From contig JAQGEQ010000192.1 in assembly GCA_034620365.1 (NCBI GenBank), positions 2,971,001 through 3,035,000 of the forward strand: 64,000 nt of DNA, given 5' to 3'. Under the pieces are notes generated by a model. That model made no database searches, had not been told where the DNA came from, and saw only the letters and a program-made list of their open reading frames with translations. The DNA is from Pegea sp. RAD2-039 (taxonomy: Eukaryota > Chordata > Thaliacea > Salpida > Salpidae). A program made the translations under genes and the position numbers. How positions within the stretch are numbered: the stretch's first letter is position 1; each line of letters starts with the position of its first letter. Below are positions 22,929 through 34,600 of this stretch, piece after piece.

Positions 22929-25899
22929 TTAGAAAGTGTTGGTTTTAAGCATAAACAATTCGTCTTCATGCAGTTTCAACCATTTTAACAATTTATCAAC
23001 AGATTGAACAGCATTCTGCTTAGTTGTAAGAGGACTGAATGCTGCATACAACTCAAAACCAGAAGCGATCTAAAAATAAATAAGAAATTTCTCGTTGATA
23101 GATCAAGATGAAATTACACTAAAATGAGAAAATGTTGCCACACTCACCCAAGCAAGCATCGTTTCATCATCAGAAACCAAATACAGAAGTTTCAGTTTAC
23201 AGTCAGGGTCATGGACTTTTCCGTGAAGATTTTGATACTTTTCAAATAATCGATTTTTTTGACACTCTTCGTTATATGGTGATGTAAATTCTGGGCAGGT
23301 AAACTACAAGAAAAACGAATGATGGGTTTAAAAAGAAGTTAAGACTTGTTTTTATTAATTACTTTTTAAAGTCGGTCAAAAGATGAATATTTGACTCATT
23401 AAAGAATTTTTGAGTCAAAAATATTTTGATATTTTTAGATGAGAATTAGAATCAAACTTCAATTAAAAAAGAAATCGAAAAAGTTTTTTTACTGATGTAG
23501 TAAATAGCTTATTTTCATGAAAGTTACAAAATCATCGCTAAAGACATTTTCTTTCGTTGAGAAACTAAAATCTTAAAGTAAAATCTGAGAAATTTTTCGT
23601 TAAACTATTTTAATGTGTTTAGCAGATTTTCATTTGTTCATCTCAATTTACAAAATCATTTTATTATCCTTTGAACATTTTGTTTAAACTTCTTCCATTT
23701 CTTCTTTGCTTTTCAAAACTCAATTTTAAGCTGAAGTTAATATTTTATGTTTGGATTTTTTAACAAAAATGTTTTCAAAACTAATTTTCGTAAAAATATT
23801 TTTTAATGGAAATTGTTACCTGAGAAACTGATTTCATTTTGTAGATAAAATGCCGCAAATCGGGAATGGAAAATTGTTCAATTTTATAGAACCCTTTCAT
23901 CACAGTATTTCGCAATAAATCCAAACAGTTGTATCTGTAACATACAAATATTAAAAACGGGAATCAAACGTGAAGACGATGGAAGATTTGATTCAATAGT
24001 CTAAAATTTAGTTGAAAAAAAAGCTTCAAACTTCGATTCAAGTTAAATGACTCAAGAAAAGTTTTAAGTTTATAATTAGTTTAAATTTCTACGAAAACAT
24101 TTAAACTAAAATTAAAAAAGTATATTGTTAAGAAAGCTGATAAGTGATTACATGTTTATAAAAGAAGAAAATAATCAGAAAATACAAAAAAAAACATTTG
24201 AAAAAGTAATGAATAGAAAAGATAAGAACTTTTTACGACAAGTTTTTAGATCTTGATTATGGATGTACATCTGTATTGATGTTTTAAGAAGTTAACAGCA
24301 AGTAATTTCTTATGTATCTTCAAATGTTAAACATACAACTAGTAACAAATCTATTTGTAATCAACTAACCAGATACACAAGTTTACAAATAAGTTAAGAT
24401 ATAAAAGATTTCACAAACTTGTTTAATCTGTCCACCACTACTTGCTTGCTACTTCTCAGCTTATAGAAGGAATCTCTATCAGCTGATAATAACATCAAGC
24501 ATGTGTCCAAATGATCATCGAGGTAAGAGATGTAAGCATGGAGGAATCCTTTAGGATTAAAACTAGTAAAGATGTCAGAAATTATTAAAGTATTGAGTGA
24601 AAGATGAGACATACTGTGGCAGGCAAATCGGAGCCCAAGTTTCACCAGTGTTGAAAGATTTAGAAGATTTGATATAATTGAGCAAAATTTGTAAATCTTT
24701 TGTATGTAGAATATGTTCCTTTAGTCTACAAGTGCTTACTATACGGCTGTTTGTAAATATTGTTAGTTAATTTATGGGAAAGTTTCAGGTTAATTACCCG
24801 GCAGATATCAACACTGCAAATACTAAATCATCTGTTTTTGCTTGTTGTAATGATTGACTAATCACTTCTCTAGTACCACTAGTGAGAGGTAGGTAATGGA
24901 TTGCTTCAAGTAGGAACTGAGGATCATCGTTTAAAGATCTGCATAAACTAGTAAAAAAGACCTCCATATCTAACAACAAATCATATATCAACATTTATTT
25001 TATTGATTATACTAAAAGCTTCAAAAAAATCTATTTAATTTCAGAAAATTGATAAGAAACCTGAAATTAATCTTCTTAGATCGAAATTTGTTTGTCTTGA
25101 ATAAATTTGTTCAATTCGACTAGATGTTAAAACACTAATTAATGTATCGTATACATATTCTAAATGGATATTTATCTGAAATTCAAACGATACAATTTAA
25201 TTGATTAAAAGCTTCAACTAAATTACTTGTTTCACTGATTCTGTAGCAGAACTAACACCAACTAAAATTACATGTTTCTTAGATAAGAAAACTATTTTTT
25301 GTTTTCCAGCCAAAATATATCTAAAAAACAAAGAGAAAATTAAGTTGTATTAAAAATCATTTCATAATAAACAAAAAAAAACCTCAAATTGTCTTTCTGA
25401 TCCTTGGCAAAAGACACTAATGCAACTATAACTGCCATTAAAGGTGCTAGCCACTTATCATCATTGCCATGTAGTGAATAAACTGGTTTGCCAGCTTCTG
25501 ATAACACAAACACATGTCTTTTTTCTTTATATGCTTCAACAAATTTAGTTTCTTCTGATTCCGCAACTAGCATTGTTAGATTCCTCTGCCTTTGAAGAAT
25601 TTCTTCATCGTCTATCTGAAAATATTCAATAAATTAAATTTACTAAAATGCTTAATATCAAACTGTTAGTGTGAGTTTTGGTGAATATGTTTGATTAAAA
25701 TAGAAAAGGTAAGAACAAATAAAATTACTGAATCATCTTCTATAATTTCTATTTCATCATCTTTATGTGGCAATTTACTACAAGAAGCTTCCTCAGCATT
25801 CTTATTTGCAAAGTCAAGTTGATTAATTTCACATGAAACTCTATCAATATCTTCAGTACTTGTTGATTCTAATCCTAATTCATTGTAATATGAAGACAT
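22929..25899 (-). CDS. MON1: Vacuolar fusion protein MON1
   Basis: MON1 pairs with CCZ1 to form the guanine-nucleotide exchange factor for Rab7 and drives early-to-late endosome and autophagosome maturation. The first exon (25729-25899) gives an acidic Ser-rich leader; 25383-25615 carries KRHVFVLSEAGKPVYSLHGN and WLAPLMAVIVALVSFA of the first longin domain. Later exons give ILAGKQKIVFLSKKHVILVG, INIHLEYVYDTLISVLTS, DLVFAVLISAG, SKSFNTGETWAPICLPHFNP then GFLHAYISYLDD, and DLRHFIYKMKSVSQF. The last exon ends with SGFELYAAFSPLTTKQNAV and a TAA at 22929-22931. The exon joins follow the family without gaps, including a roughly 54-base intron inside the ICLPHFNP motif. All three longin-like parts appear present, and the protein looks intact. 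Confidence 0.92.
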
Positions 25900-26797
25900 T
25901 CTTTTTAATTGAATAAATTAATAAAAACAAAACTAACAAAAACCTATTCAAAACTATCACAAAAAGTTTTATATAAAGAAACTGAAATAACATGAGTTTT
26001 ATCTAAATTAATATTATTATAAAATATACTCAGTTAGTAGTCTTTAAAAATCTAATTCATGTATGACAGTGAAAAACTTAATGTTTTGATAATTATCTAA
26101 TAATTATTACCAATAGATATTTATAATAATTAAATTGCTCAAACTACTAAAAGTAAGTTTATCAATATTTAACTTGACTGACAAAATTTAATTGAAATTT
26201 GAACTTTAATTTTAGTTTATAATTATGCTTTAAAATTGTTGTAATTTGATTTTAAATATAAAGATTAAAAAACCTACAAAAATCAATGAAATAACAACTT
26301 CAAAAATATAAGAATAATATTTGTTTTTATGTAATCATCTAAATCTTACAAAGACTAACAAACTTTTTTGTTTGTACTTTGAAAATGTTTTTAAATCAAT
26401 TTTGTTTTTAGCCATTTTAACCACAAAATTTTTGTGTTATTGAAAGGCAACATTTTAACAGTGATTTAACATAGATTAATTTTTAATTTTCAAACTCAAA
26501 ATTTTATTATTTAAGTATAAAAATAATTATTGATTGCTCATAGTATTAAATAAAGCAGTTTGGATTAGTAAGTAGTTTACTTAAGTTTAAGCAGTGTGTG
26601 TAGATTTACTTACAGATTTAGAGTATTAGATTATTCACAAAGATTATGTAAACGTTATGTTAAAAGTTTTCCTAGTTTATTCTCCAATTCAATTACTTTT
26701 CTTAATAGAAATATGCCATTTTAAATATAGCTGTGACTCATACCTTCAAAACTAGTAGTTTCAACTTTTTATCCTACAGGCCAAAGAAGAAGATGCA
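25900..26797. other. AT-rich region upstream of MON1
   Basis: Very A/T-rich sequence that should contain the MON1 promoter. No distinct element can be told from background. Confidence 0.35.
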
Positions 26798-26995
26798 TCA
26801 ATATTTTTTTACCTGCACATACGTCTTGATTATAGTAGAGAGTAGAGTGTGCTGAACTGCCCCAACTCCTAAGATTTGCTGCTTGGTGACCTGTGCCAGT
26901 GCTATAGACCATACTGGGTTGTAGAATTTCTGCCTAGGCTTTTTCTCATTGCTTTTCCTGGACAAATTACAAGGTAAGGGCATCATTTATTTTTT
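26798..26995. repeat. G+C-richer repeat-like island
   Basis: Composition is abruptly higher in G+C than the flanks. It carries a 62-codon minus-strand frame (YNPVWSIALAQVTKQQILGV region) without recognisable homology. It directly abuts SINE copy 2, which suggests an older mobile-element fragment used as a landing site. No second copy was seen in the window. Confidence 0.3.
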
Positions 26996-27007
26996 TATTT
27001 TTATTTT

Positions 27008-27190
27008 ATATATATAAATGCGAAGGAGGGTGCCTAAAGAGAGCACATCTCACTAACACGCATTCTCATGAGTTTTTTATAGTTTTTTCTCAGGAGTTTT
27101 ATATGTCTCCACCTGGGGTCGAACCCGGTACTTCATGGCTAGATGTACCTTGTAGCTAGGTGTAGTAACCGCTTCGCCACCAAGCAGGAC
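27008..27190 (-). repeat. tRNA-derived SINE, copy 2
   Basis: Second copy of the element at 11558-11731, same orientation. Box A is TGGCGAAGCGG and box B GGTTCGACCCC, the latter a perfect consensus match. It carries roughly 17-18 more bases between the boxes than copy 1 and ends in the same A/T tail. The few differences outside that indel suggest fairly recent amplification. Confidence 0.72.
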
Positions 27191-28745
27191 GTTATTTATC
27201 CGTAGGACTTATCCATAGTTCAGATATATATTTACTGTGCTTATTATATCGTGGCGCTTTATCGCGTTTTACACTGTATCTTTGACGAAGAGGTACCGAA
27301 TGACGATTCAAACTCACACGTAACATCAATATATTAGCATCAAATCGACTCCTCTATCTCATCTCAAAAATAATTCATAATATACTACAATATACTTTAG
27401 TAGGCAGGCTCTTTACCCTTGCCCTATCCTTATCTTCCTATCTTTATTCTTCACTCTCTATCCTTATTCTAGACACTTCTCTACAGGCTCAATTTAGTAA
27501 ACTCAGGATCGAAAAAACCAATATAATCTTACATTAACTAATTTAAGAGTTTTTGTGCCACTAATGATGGTTTCACACCGGATGAAGAACATAAATTTAT
27601 CAAAAATTAGTTGAGTAGACTTTGTATCTTAATCTGAAAAGCTTTTCTGCCAATAAAAGTTTATCTTATTGGTGAATCTTATGTTTGCTGTTAGAAGGTA
27701 TCTAGAAGTTGAATTACTACATTGTTACTTTTTATTTGCGTATAGATTAAGACATATTTATTATTAAAACTTAATATAAAACATCTGAAAAAAATTATCA
27801 ATTCGCCTCTTCAATAACTTCCGTTACATTAGCTAATCTATCAACTTTACTTGGTATTCTATACATGAAATAAGTTTTTTGATCTGACGTTCGAGAAATT
27901 GTGACTTCATGACAAACATAAAACTTGATAAATGTTAGATCGATAAATTAGATTATCTCAGTACTTTAAGCCTTCTAGATATAAACTAGCTTTGATAGTA
28001 AAATATTTATGTTAATATAAATATTTCTATATATATTATATTTCTATAAATATATTTATACAAATATTCTAAAAAATGATGATATACAAGTTGAATTTTT
28101 GGTTATCTAATGAAGATAGTAGATTTCTTCGCATTTCACTGTGTTTTGCTATTAATATTATTTTACCGGTGTTTTGCTAATTTTTCTAACATCATCATTC
28201 AGAGCACATTCCCCCATGGCGGTTCTCTGCAAAAGCTGAGAATATAAAGGTTCACCTACTTAGAAATAATTCCCTTAAATTTTAGGTAGTGCATGCCTAC
28301 AAAAGAAATAAAAATTTAAGTGAGAAACTAAGCTACTAAAAATTATAAAAGTGTTTAAAGCTTTCCTAAAGTTTTATCAAACAGCAAACTAAGTAAATAT
28401 GTTTATTGCTTAATGACTTTTTAAGTGTTTTTATAAAGAAGCTGAAGAGCTTTTATGAGAAAAAATAAAAGTGACGAAACATTAGTTCGACAAATTAGTT
28501 GACGAATTTATTGCGTAAGATATAAATACTCAATATAGTACAAAGAAAAATGAAGTTTACAAAAAGCTTAGCAAAATGAATTTTCACAATTTGTAAATAA
28601 AAACAAAATGCACCAGCAAAAAATATGATAGTTTTCAACCAAACAATAATCAAATTCTTAAGATTATACACAAGATTTACAATATTCTACATGAAGACTA
28701 AAAGCATCAAGTAAAAAGGAGTGTAAAACAGCATATCTAAGATGT
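27191..28745. other. Intergenic, partly repeat-like
   Basis: The first 350 bases (27.19-27.54 kb) have mixed composition with CG-containing words and a C/T-rich run, and may be further mobile-element debris. The rest is ordinary A/T-rich spacer downstream of the HMG-CoA lyase gene. Confidence 0.35.
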
Positions 28746-29720
28746 TCAAAGTCTAGACAGCATTGCGTTTCCAACTTTAGACATATTAGTACGCTTTAAA
28801 TATTTACTAATAAAATCACCAACAGTAACAAGTTTTTCCAAATCAATATTTGTCTGCATACCAATACCATGAAGCATATAAACAACATCTTCAGTTGCTA
28901 CATTTCCAGATGCCCCTTTAGCATAAGGACAACCACCAAGGCCAGCTACTGATGAGTCTATAGTTCTGATACCAAAATCCAAAGCTGCTGAAATATTAGC
29001 AAGAGCTTGACCATAAGTATCATGGCAATGGACAGCAAGCGAACTAATTGGAATACAAGTGGTTAACTCTGATAATAGATCCTTCCAATTTTTCGGTGTC
29101 CCAACACCAATTGTATCACCAAGAGAAACCTCATAACAACCCATCTCTAAAAGTCTCTCAGTTACTCTTTTAACATCTGAGATATTGACTTTTCCTTGAT
29201 AGGGACAACCACATACACATGATACATACCCTCTTACAGGAATTCCATTGTGTTTTGCTGCATCTAAAACAGGTTTGAAGCGTTGTAAACTCTCATCTAT
29301 TGAACAATTGATATTCTTTTTACTAAAACTTTCAGATGCTGCTCCAAAAACAGCAACCTCATCAACTTTAACAGAAAGAGCTTTTTCAAAACCTTTTATG
29401 TTTGGAGTAAGAGCAGAATATGTGACATTTGGTGAACGTTTAATTCCACACATGACATCACTATGATCACCCATCTGTGGGACCCATTTTGGAGAGACAA
29501 AACTGGTGGATTCAATAACTGGAAGATTACATTCTGATAGTTGATTAATCAGTTTTATCTTGATGTCAGTTGGAACTATTGTAACTTCATTTTGTAGACC
29601 ATCTCTGGGGCCAACTTCTACAATCTTTACAAATGAAGAGCTTTTTCTTAATGTCCCAAAGTTGAATTTAGGAAGAGTTTTCATAAAGAAATTACTTAAA
29701 TTCATACTAGTTGAAAACAA
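28746..29720 (-). CDS. HMGCL: Hydroxymethylglutaryl-CoA lyase, intronless
   Basis: Cleaves HMG-CoA to acetoacetate and acetyl-CoA, the last step of leucine breakdown and ketogenesis. One uninterrupted frame of 324 residues, matching the animal enzyme's usual length of about 325. The N-terminus up to about residue 28 is basic and Ser/Phe-rich, like a mitochondrial leader. Catalytic residues are all visible: R39 and D40 in [10 protein letters not shown]70, the metal-binding His pair in HCHDTYGQ (231, 233), and Cys264 in [14 protein letters not shown]. The C-terminus is [10 protein letters not shown]. The regulatory Cys near the end of the vertebrate enzyme is missing, and the last three residues SRL fit a peroxisomal PTS1 signal. 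The vertebrate gene has several introns; this one has none. Start chosen at the first ATG of the frame. Confidence 0.95.
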   Translation of the reverse strand: MFSTSMNLSNFFMKTLPKFNFGTLRKSSSFVKIVEVGPRDGLQNEVTIVPTDIKIKLINQLSECNLPVIESTSFVSPKWVPQMGDHSDVMCGIKRSPNVTYSALTPNIKGFEKALSVKVDEVAVFGAASESFSKKNINCSIDESLQRFKPVLDAAKHNGIPVRGYVSCVCGCPYQGKVNISDVKRVTERLLEMGCYEVSLGDTIGVGTPKNWKDLLSELTTCIPISSLAVHCHDTYGQALANISAALDFGIRTIDSSVAGLGGCPYAKGASGNVATEDVVYMLHGIGMQTNIDLEKLVTVGDFISKYLKRTNMSKVGNAMLSRL

Positions 29721-31616
29721 CTTCTTGAAAAAAATAAATTAAAAGATATTCAAAAACATATTCAAAACTTTTTAATAAAACTAGAATTATAAAATATAAA
29801 AAAATAGCAGACAGTATAAAAGACTAAAATCTAAACAAATATTTATTCTTAATAGATCCTTTGATTTAGTCTTTAATTTAAAAAAATATCTAGCTTGAAT
29901 AAATTTTATGAATAAAACAAAATGTTTTTTATCTTTATGATAATAGGCGAAAATAATGTAATGTGTCAATTTATTTAAACTTACACATAATAAAGAATGC
30001 ATCAACTAAACATATAACTTTAACTAAAGATAAGTTAATTACTTATAAATAATTCAAATGTTACGACTGAAATAATAACAAATGTTAGATTCGATTATTT
30101 AATTTAATTAATTTCTGATTAGTTAAAAACATTTTCATATTAAGTAAACAGTGCTCAAAGAAACAAGCTATAATAAAATGTTTGTAAGTTAAAATAAAAG
30201 TGATAGTATAACCATTTTGTTTTTAAAAATAATCAAGATTTAATTATAATTTATAATATTTGATTACACATCAATACTGTGATACAATTATTCATTTATT
30301 GTGAATGTAAACTAAACAATAAAACTGTTGTCAGGCAATGACAAATTAAAAATAGTTCATTGCAAATATGTAAACTAAATAAGTTTATAAACTGTTCAGT
30401 CTAATCAACGTTAAGATTAGTTCTACAAAAATGGCAGAATTATTTTTTCACCGAATATATGTATTTCTTATTAACAATTGTAGTTTTTTTTCTATAAAAA
30501 GAGATTCAAAATTTTATGGAGTTTTAATTATTTAAATAATTGGAAGAAAGATTACTTTCGAATAATTAGATACTTTAAAATTTATTTATATTCAATTACT
30601 TAGCATAAAAAACTACCTAAACTAGGTAAAAAGATGTATTTATACCAATAATTATGATTATATACCCACAATTTTCATATTTTTTGGGTTTAATAATATT
30701 TATTTATATCACCGTCGATGTCTTTTTATTAATAATTTAAAAGACTTTGATATGTAACACCATCAAAGATGATCTATTTTTCACATGGATATTTAAAAAA
30801 AAATTAATAAAAGTAAAAGAAAATTTTTTCTCGATTTTTGAATTCATAAATCTTGGATCGATAAAAGAAAGCCGTTATTACTAAAGAAGAAAATTAAACC
30901 AAGAAAACACTTGTCTTATAGTTCATGTACTTGATTATTGAGAATAAATATAGTAAGAAGCTACACTCGTAGTAGCTGTAGCGAAGCACTTACTTTAATA
31001 AAAGTGAAAGCAATCTTTCGTATTTTAAAGTTTCAGTATTTTAAGAGCGAGTTTCTTCAGGGAAAAATATTCTCTAATAATACTAGTATGGAAGTCTAAC
31101 TTAATTTTCAACTATTTTTTCAAAAATAATAATTTGATTCATTTGTTCTTTTTAAACCAAAAGCTATGTATTGCACTAATTGTGTGTTCACTAAAGGTTT
31201 ATATCAATTTTATACTTTATAACAATTTGGTAAAAAACTTTACTCTCTACTTTGACAAAATTAACGAATTCAATATTATTGTTGGCGATTCTTTTTTAAA
31301 ATCAATTTTATGAAACAACGAATATAATTTTACAAAACTGCATCATTCAAAAAGTTACTATTATCAGTAAATGTTTTATCTTTCTAACTAGAACCACTAT
31401 GTAAACAAAATTAGAATGTAATAATAACTTAATATTTAATACCGATTTGCTAATTTTTAAAGTAATTTACTTATTTTACTTAATAATTTGTTAATAATTA
31501 CAAAAGTGTTCTTAAAATTTGATGCTTTATTAAAATGTCGAACATTCATCTTCGTAATTCTCAAATTAAGGGTTTGTATACAATTTTATTGATATAGGCC
31601 CACCTAGATACGTATA
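29721..31616. other. Divergent intergenic region between HMGCL and BRE1
   Basis: About 1.9 kb of A/T-rich sequence that must hold both promoters. The only local feature noted is a small inverted repeat near 30.96 kb (GCTAC ... GTAGC). No repeat copy or RNA gene was recognised. Confidence 0.35.
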
Positions 31617-34600
31617 ATGGCTGGTAAAAGGCAGTTTGATTCTAATAATGATAATGATGAGCCTAAATCTAAACGAATGGCACTTAGTAATGTGCGAGTA
31701 AATATTGGAGGTGTAACTTCTTTGGTAAGTTATATTTTCTTTTAAGCTACCCTTGTTTTTATTTAAAATTTTGTTGTATCATCTTGATCATATTATTTAA
31801 TTCAATTATCAATGTAATTTAATTCTTTTACTTTGAGATTCATGCAATAAGAAGTTTGCAAATTTAAAATATTTATTATTATAGAGTCTTTTAACTTAAT
31901 TCACTTATAAAATATTTTATAAGAATATATAATACTTTACAAACTATATAAAATAATTAAAAGTTTTTTATTATTTTTATTTATAGTAATATAAGTAAAT
32001 ATATTTATTTGTTCTTTAATTAAAGTTTTTCTAACTTTGAATTTTCTTATAAGTTTTTTATTTAGTTTTTCTATTAACTATCTAATTTTCATATTTAATT
32101 CCTAACAAGAAACTGAAGCATTTTTATTTATTTTATTATCACTTTGTTTAATGTAAAAAAATGCTTTTTAATAAAATACTTAAACTTGGATTTAATTTTC
32201 TTATAATTTATTTATTTTTTGTTTTATTTCTAATCATTGATCTTTTTTATATTAAAATAAAGCCTAAAACATTTCCATAAATTATTTTATTCTATGAATA
32301 ACAAAATATAAATATATATTATATATATAAATGATGTTTTATGTAAAAATAATTGAGTAAAATAAAAGAAAACTTCTATGTTGTTATTAAAAGTTATCAT
32401 GAAAATTTTAGGAAGAACTGGATACAAAAACTCTTCTCTTTCAAAACAATAAACTTTATGAAAAATTAGAGTCATATAGACAAGAAGAAAGTGAATATGT
32501 TGATGAAATTGAATCATTGAAGGGAAAGCAAGCAGCTGCTGAAGCTACTTTAAGTCTTATCAATAGATATTGGGACCAAGTCTGTTTGATATTACATTCA
32601 AATTATTTTTAGCAAAATTGATTTAATTTTTAATGAGAATTTGAATATTTTGATTGCTACTGATTTAATTGAAAAAAAATTAAATTTGCTTAAAATTATA
32701 AAATAGTTTGTAGGATTTTAAAGGTCTTTTTTATTGATTATTATTAAAGATATATTTAAATTTTTAGTTAGATGATTATATCACCCTTGAGTTGCAAAGG
32801 ATTGGAAAAAAAGATGAAAATGAAATAAAGATTGATGAAGATGAAAAAAAGCAAAGTAATTGCTTCCCAATTAACTTGATATTTTTACTATTTACTTAAA
32901 TTATATCTTATACAAGAAGATTTGATTAATTTAATTATAAATTTAACCTTGAGAATTGAATAATCTATTTGATTGATAATAACTACTTTAAATCTATTTC
33001 TATTATTAAAAATATTTTAAAACTTATTAAATTTGTAAATATATGAAAAATATTTATCTCCAAAATTCCTTTATTGTCTATTGGAACTTAACAAAAGCTG
33101 AACTAAAATCAACTTTCTGTTCCAACAGCTTTTCGTCGACTTCTGAAAGACTTCGAATTCAAAGATATCAAAGACAACGTAGCTAACAGACTAAATTCAT
33201 CACGTCAGCTCCTTGGAAAAGTAGTGGACGGTATATTAAAACAAAAAGCTCACTACAACAACTTGTCTTTGTAAGTTACTCAACCGTGACCTTCCAACAC
33301 ATTTCAAATTCCCAAACTCCATTCAGGAAAGTTATTGATTCCAACAACTTGGAAACAGCGTCTAAAATCATCAATACAGAGTTACGCAAGGAAAATGAAT
33401 CGCTTATTTCAATTCAGACGTCACTACAGGTAAGTTAAGACACTGATGACGTCATTACTACGCGATGTTGATTATAAGGCGAAACATGACGAATTTTTGC
33501 TGGAAAAATCCGCAATGAAAGATAAAGAAGAATCTCAGGAAGAAAGAATTGCAGATCTTCAAGAAGATATTCAAAACGCGAAGTGGGAGCTGAAGAAGGC
33601 TCGTGGAAGAGAAGAGAAGTGAGTTACAAACAAATTAGCTGATTAATTTGAAGCTATTTGATTGGTTTAGATTGAATCATCGCTTGAATGATTATATGAA
33701 TCAGATTAACAATGGGACATTAATAGAAGAATCTAATCAACCTTCATCTACAAGTACTGATACAACATCAAAGGTATTTTACAACAATTGATAATAAACT
33801 AGATAATAGAGTCAAAGACTTAGAACTTTTAAAAGCCATCACGAACTCCACCACATCTACATCCCAACAATCAAACCACTGTAGCTAGATTAACTCTTCA
33901 ATGACGTCACTGTGACTAATTGACGTCATCTCTTTCGGGGCTTTTTTTTCAAGCGCGGTCCTCTTTGGTTTCTCAGTTTAAATAAAGCCCCACCTAATCG
34001 ACACCAACTTCATTTGATCTTCTACTGGAAGATAGAATCGACTTAGTGATCACTTTCGCTACTGATCGGTCGCTATGGCAGCCAGACTTGAATCTCGAAA
34101 TAATCTTTCTGAGCTTCTGCTTTCTCCTACCTCTCAAATTTTCTATTATTTGAGTCTTTACTAGACGAAATAAACCAAAGATAACCCCTCAGTTAACTGC
34201 AGCTGAAATATTTGATGATATTTTGAATTGCTTGAAAATTATCCCAAAAATTTGTTGGGATTTAATTGATTTTATCGATTTGTAGAATAATGATGATAAA
34301 AACAGTACCGATGAATGGAAAATACTTGCTGAAGGTAGAATGGCTCAACTGGTTGAATTAAAAACTTTAAATATTGAAGTCATGAAACAAAACGAGAAAC
34401 AGAAGTTACAGGTGATCAACATTTCCTAGTTTGAATATTTTACAAAAAAGTTTCATTTCAATTTCAGTTAAAGAATATTTCTGAATCTGTAATCATCAAT
34501 TCGCCTGAATATAAAACACTTCAATCGCAATTCTCAGCCTTATATCATGAAAGCATCCAATTAAAAAATCTTCTTGATGAATCAAGACAGATGTACCATC

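Noticed and set aside
29248..29466. Plus-strand frames inside the HMG-CoA lyase gene
   Set aside because: Antisense shadows of a complete, conserved enzyme on the minus strand.
34074..34162. Separate gene starting at the ATG inside a BRE1 intron (split BRE1)
   Set aside because: The exons on both sides are in matching phase and the joined protein follows RNF20 without a gap, so a single BRE1 gene is simpler; kept only as an isoform idea.
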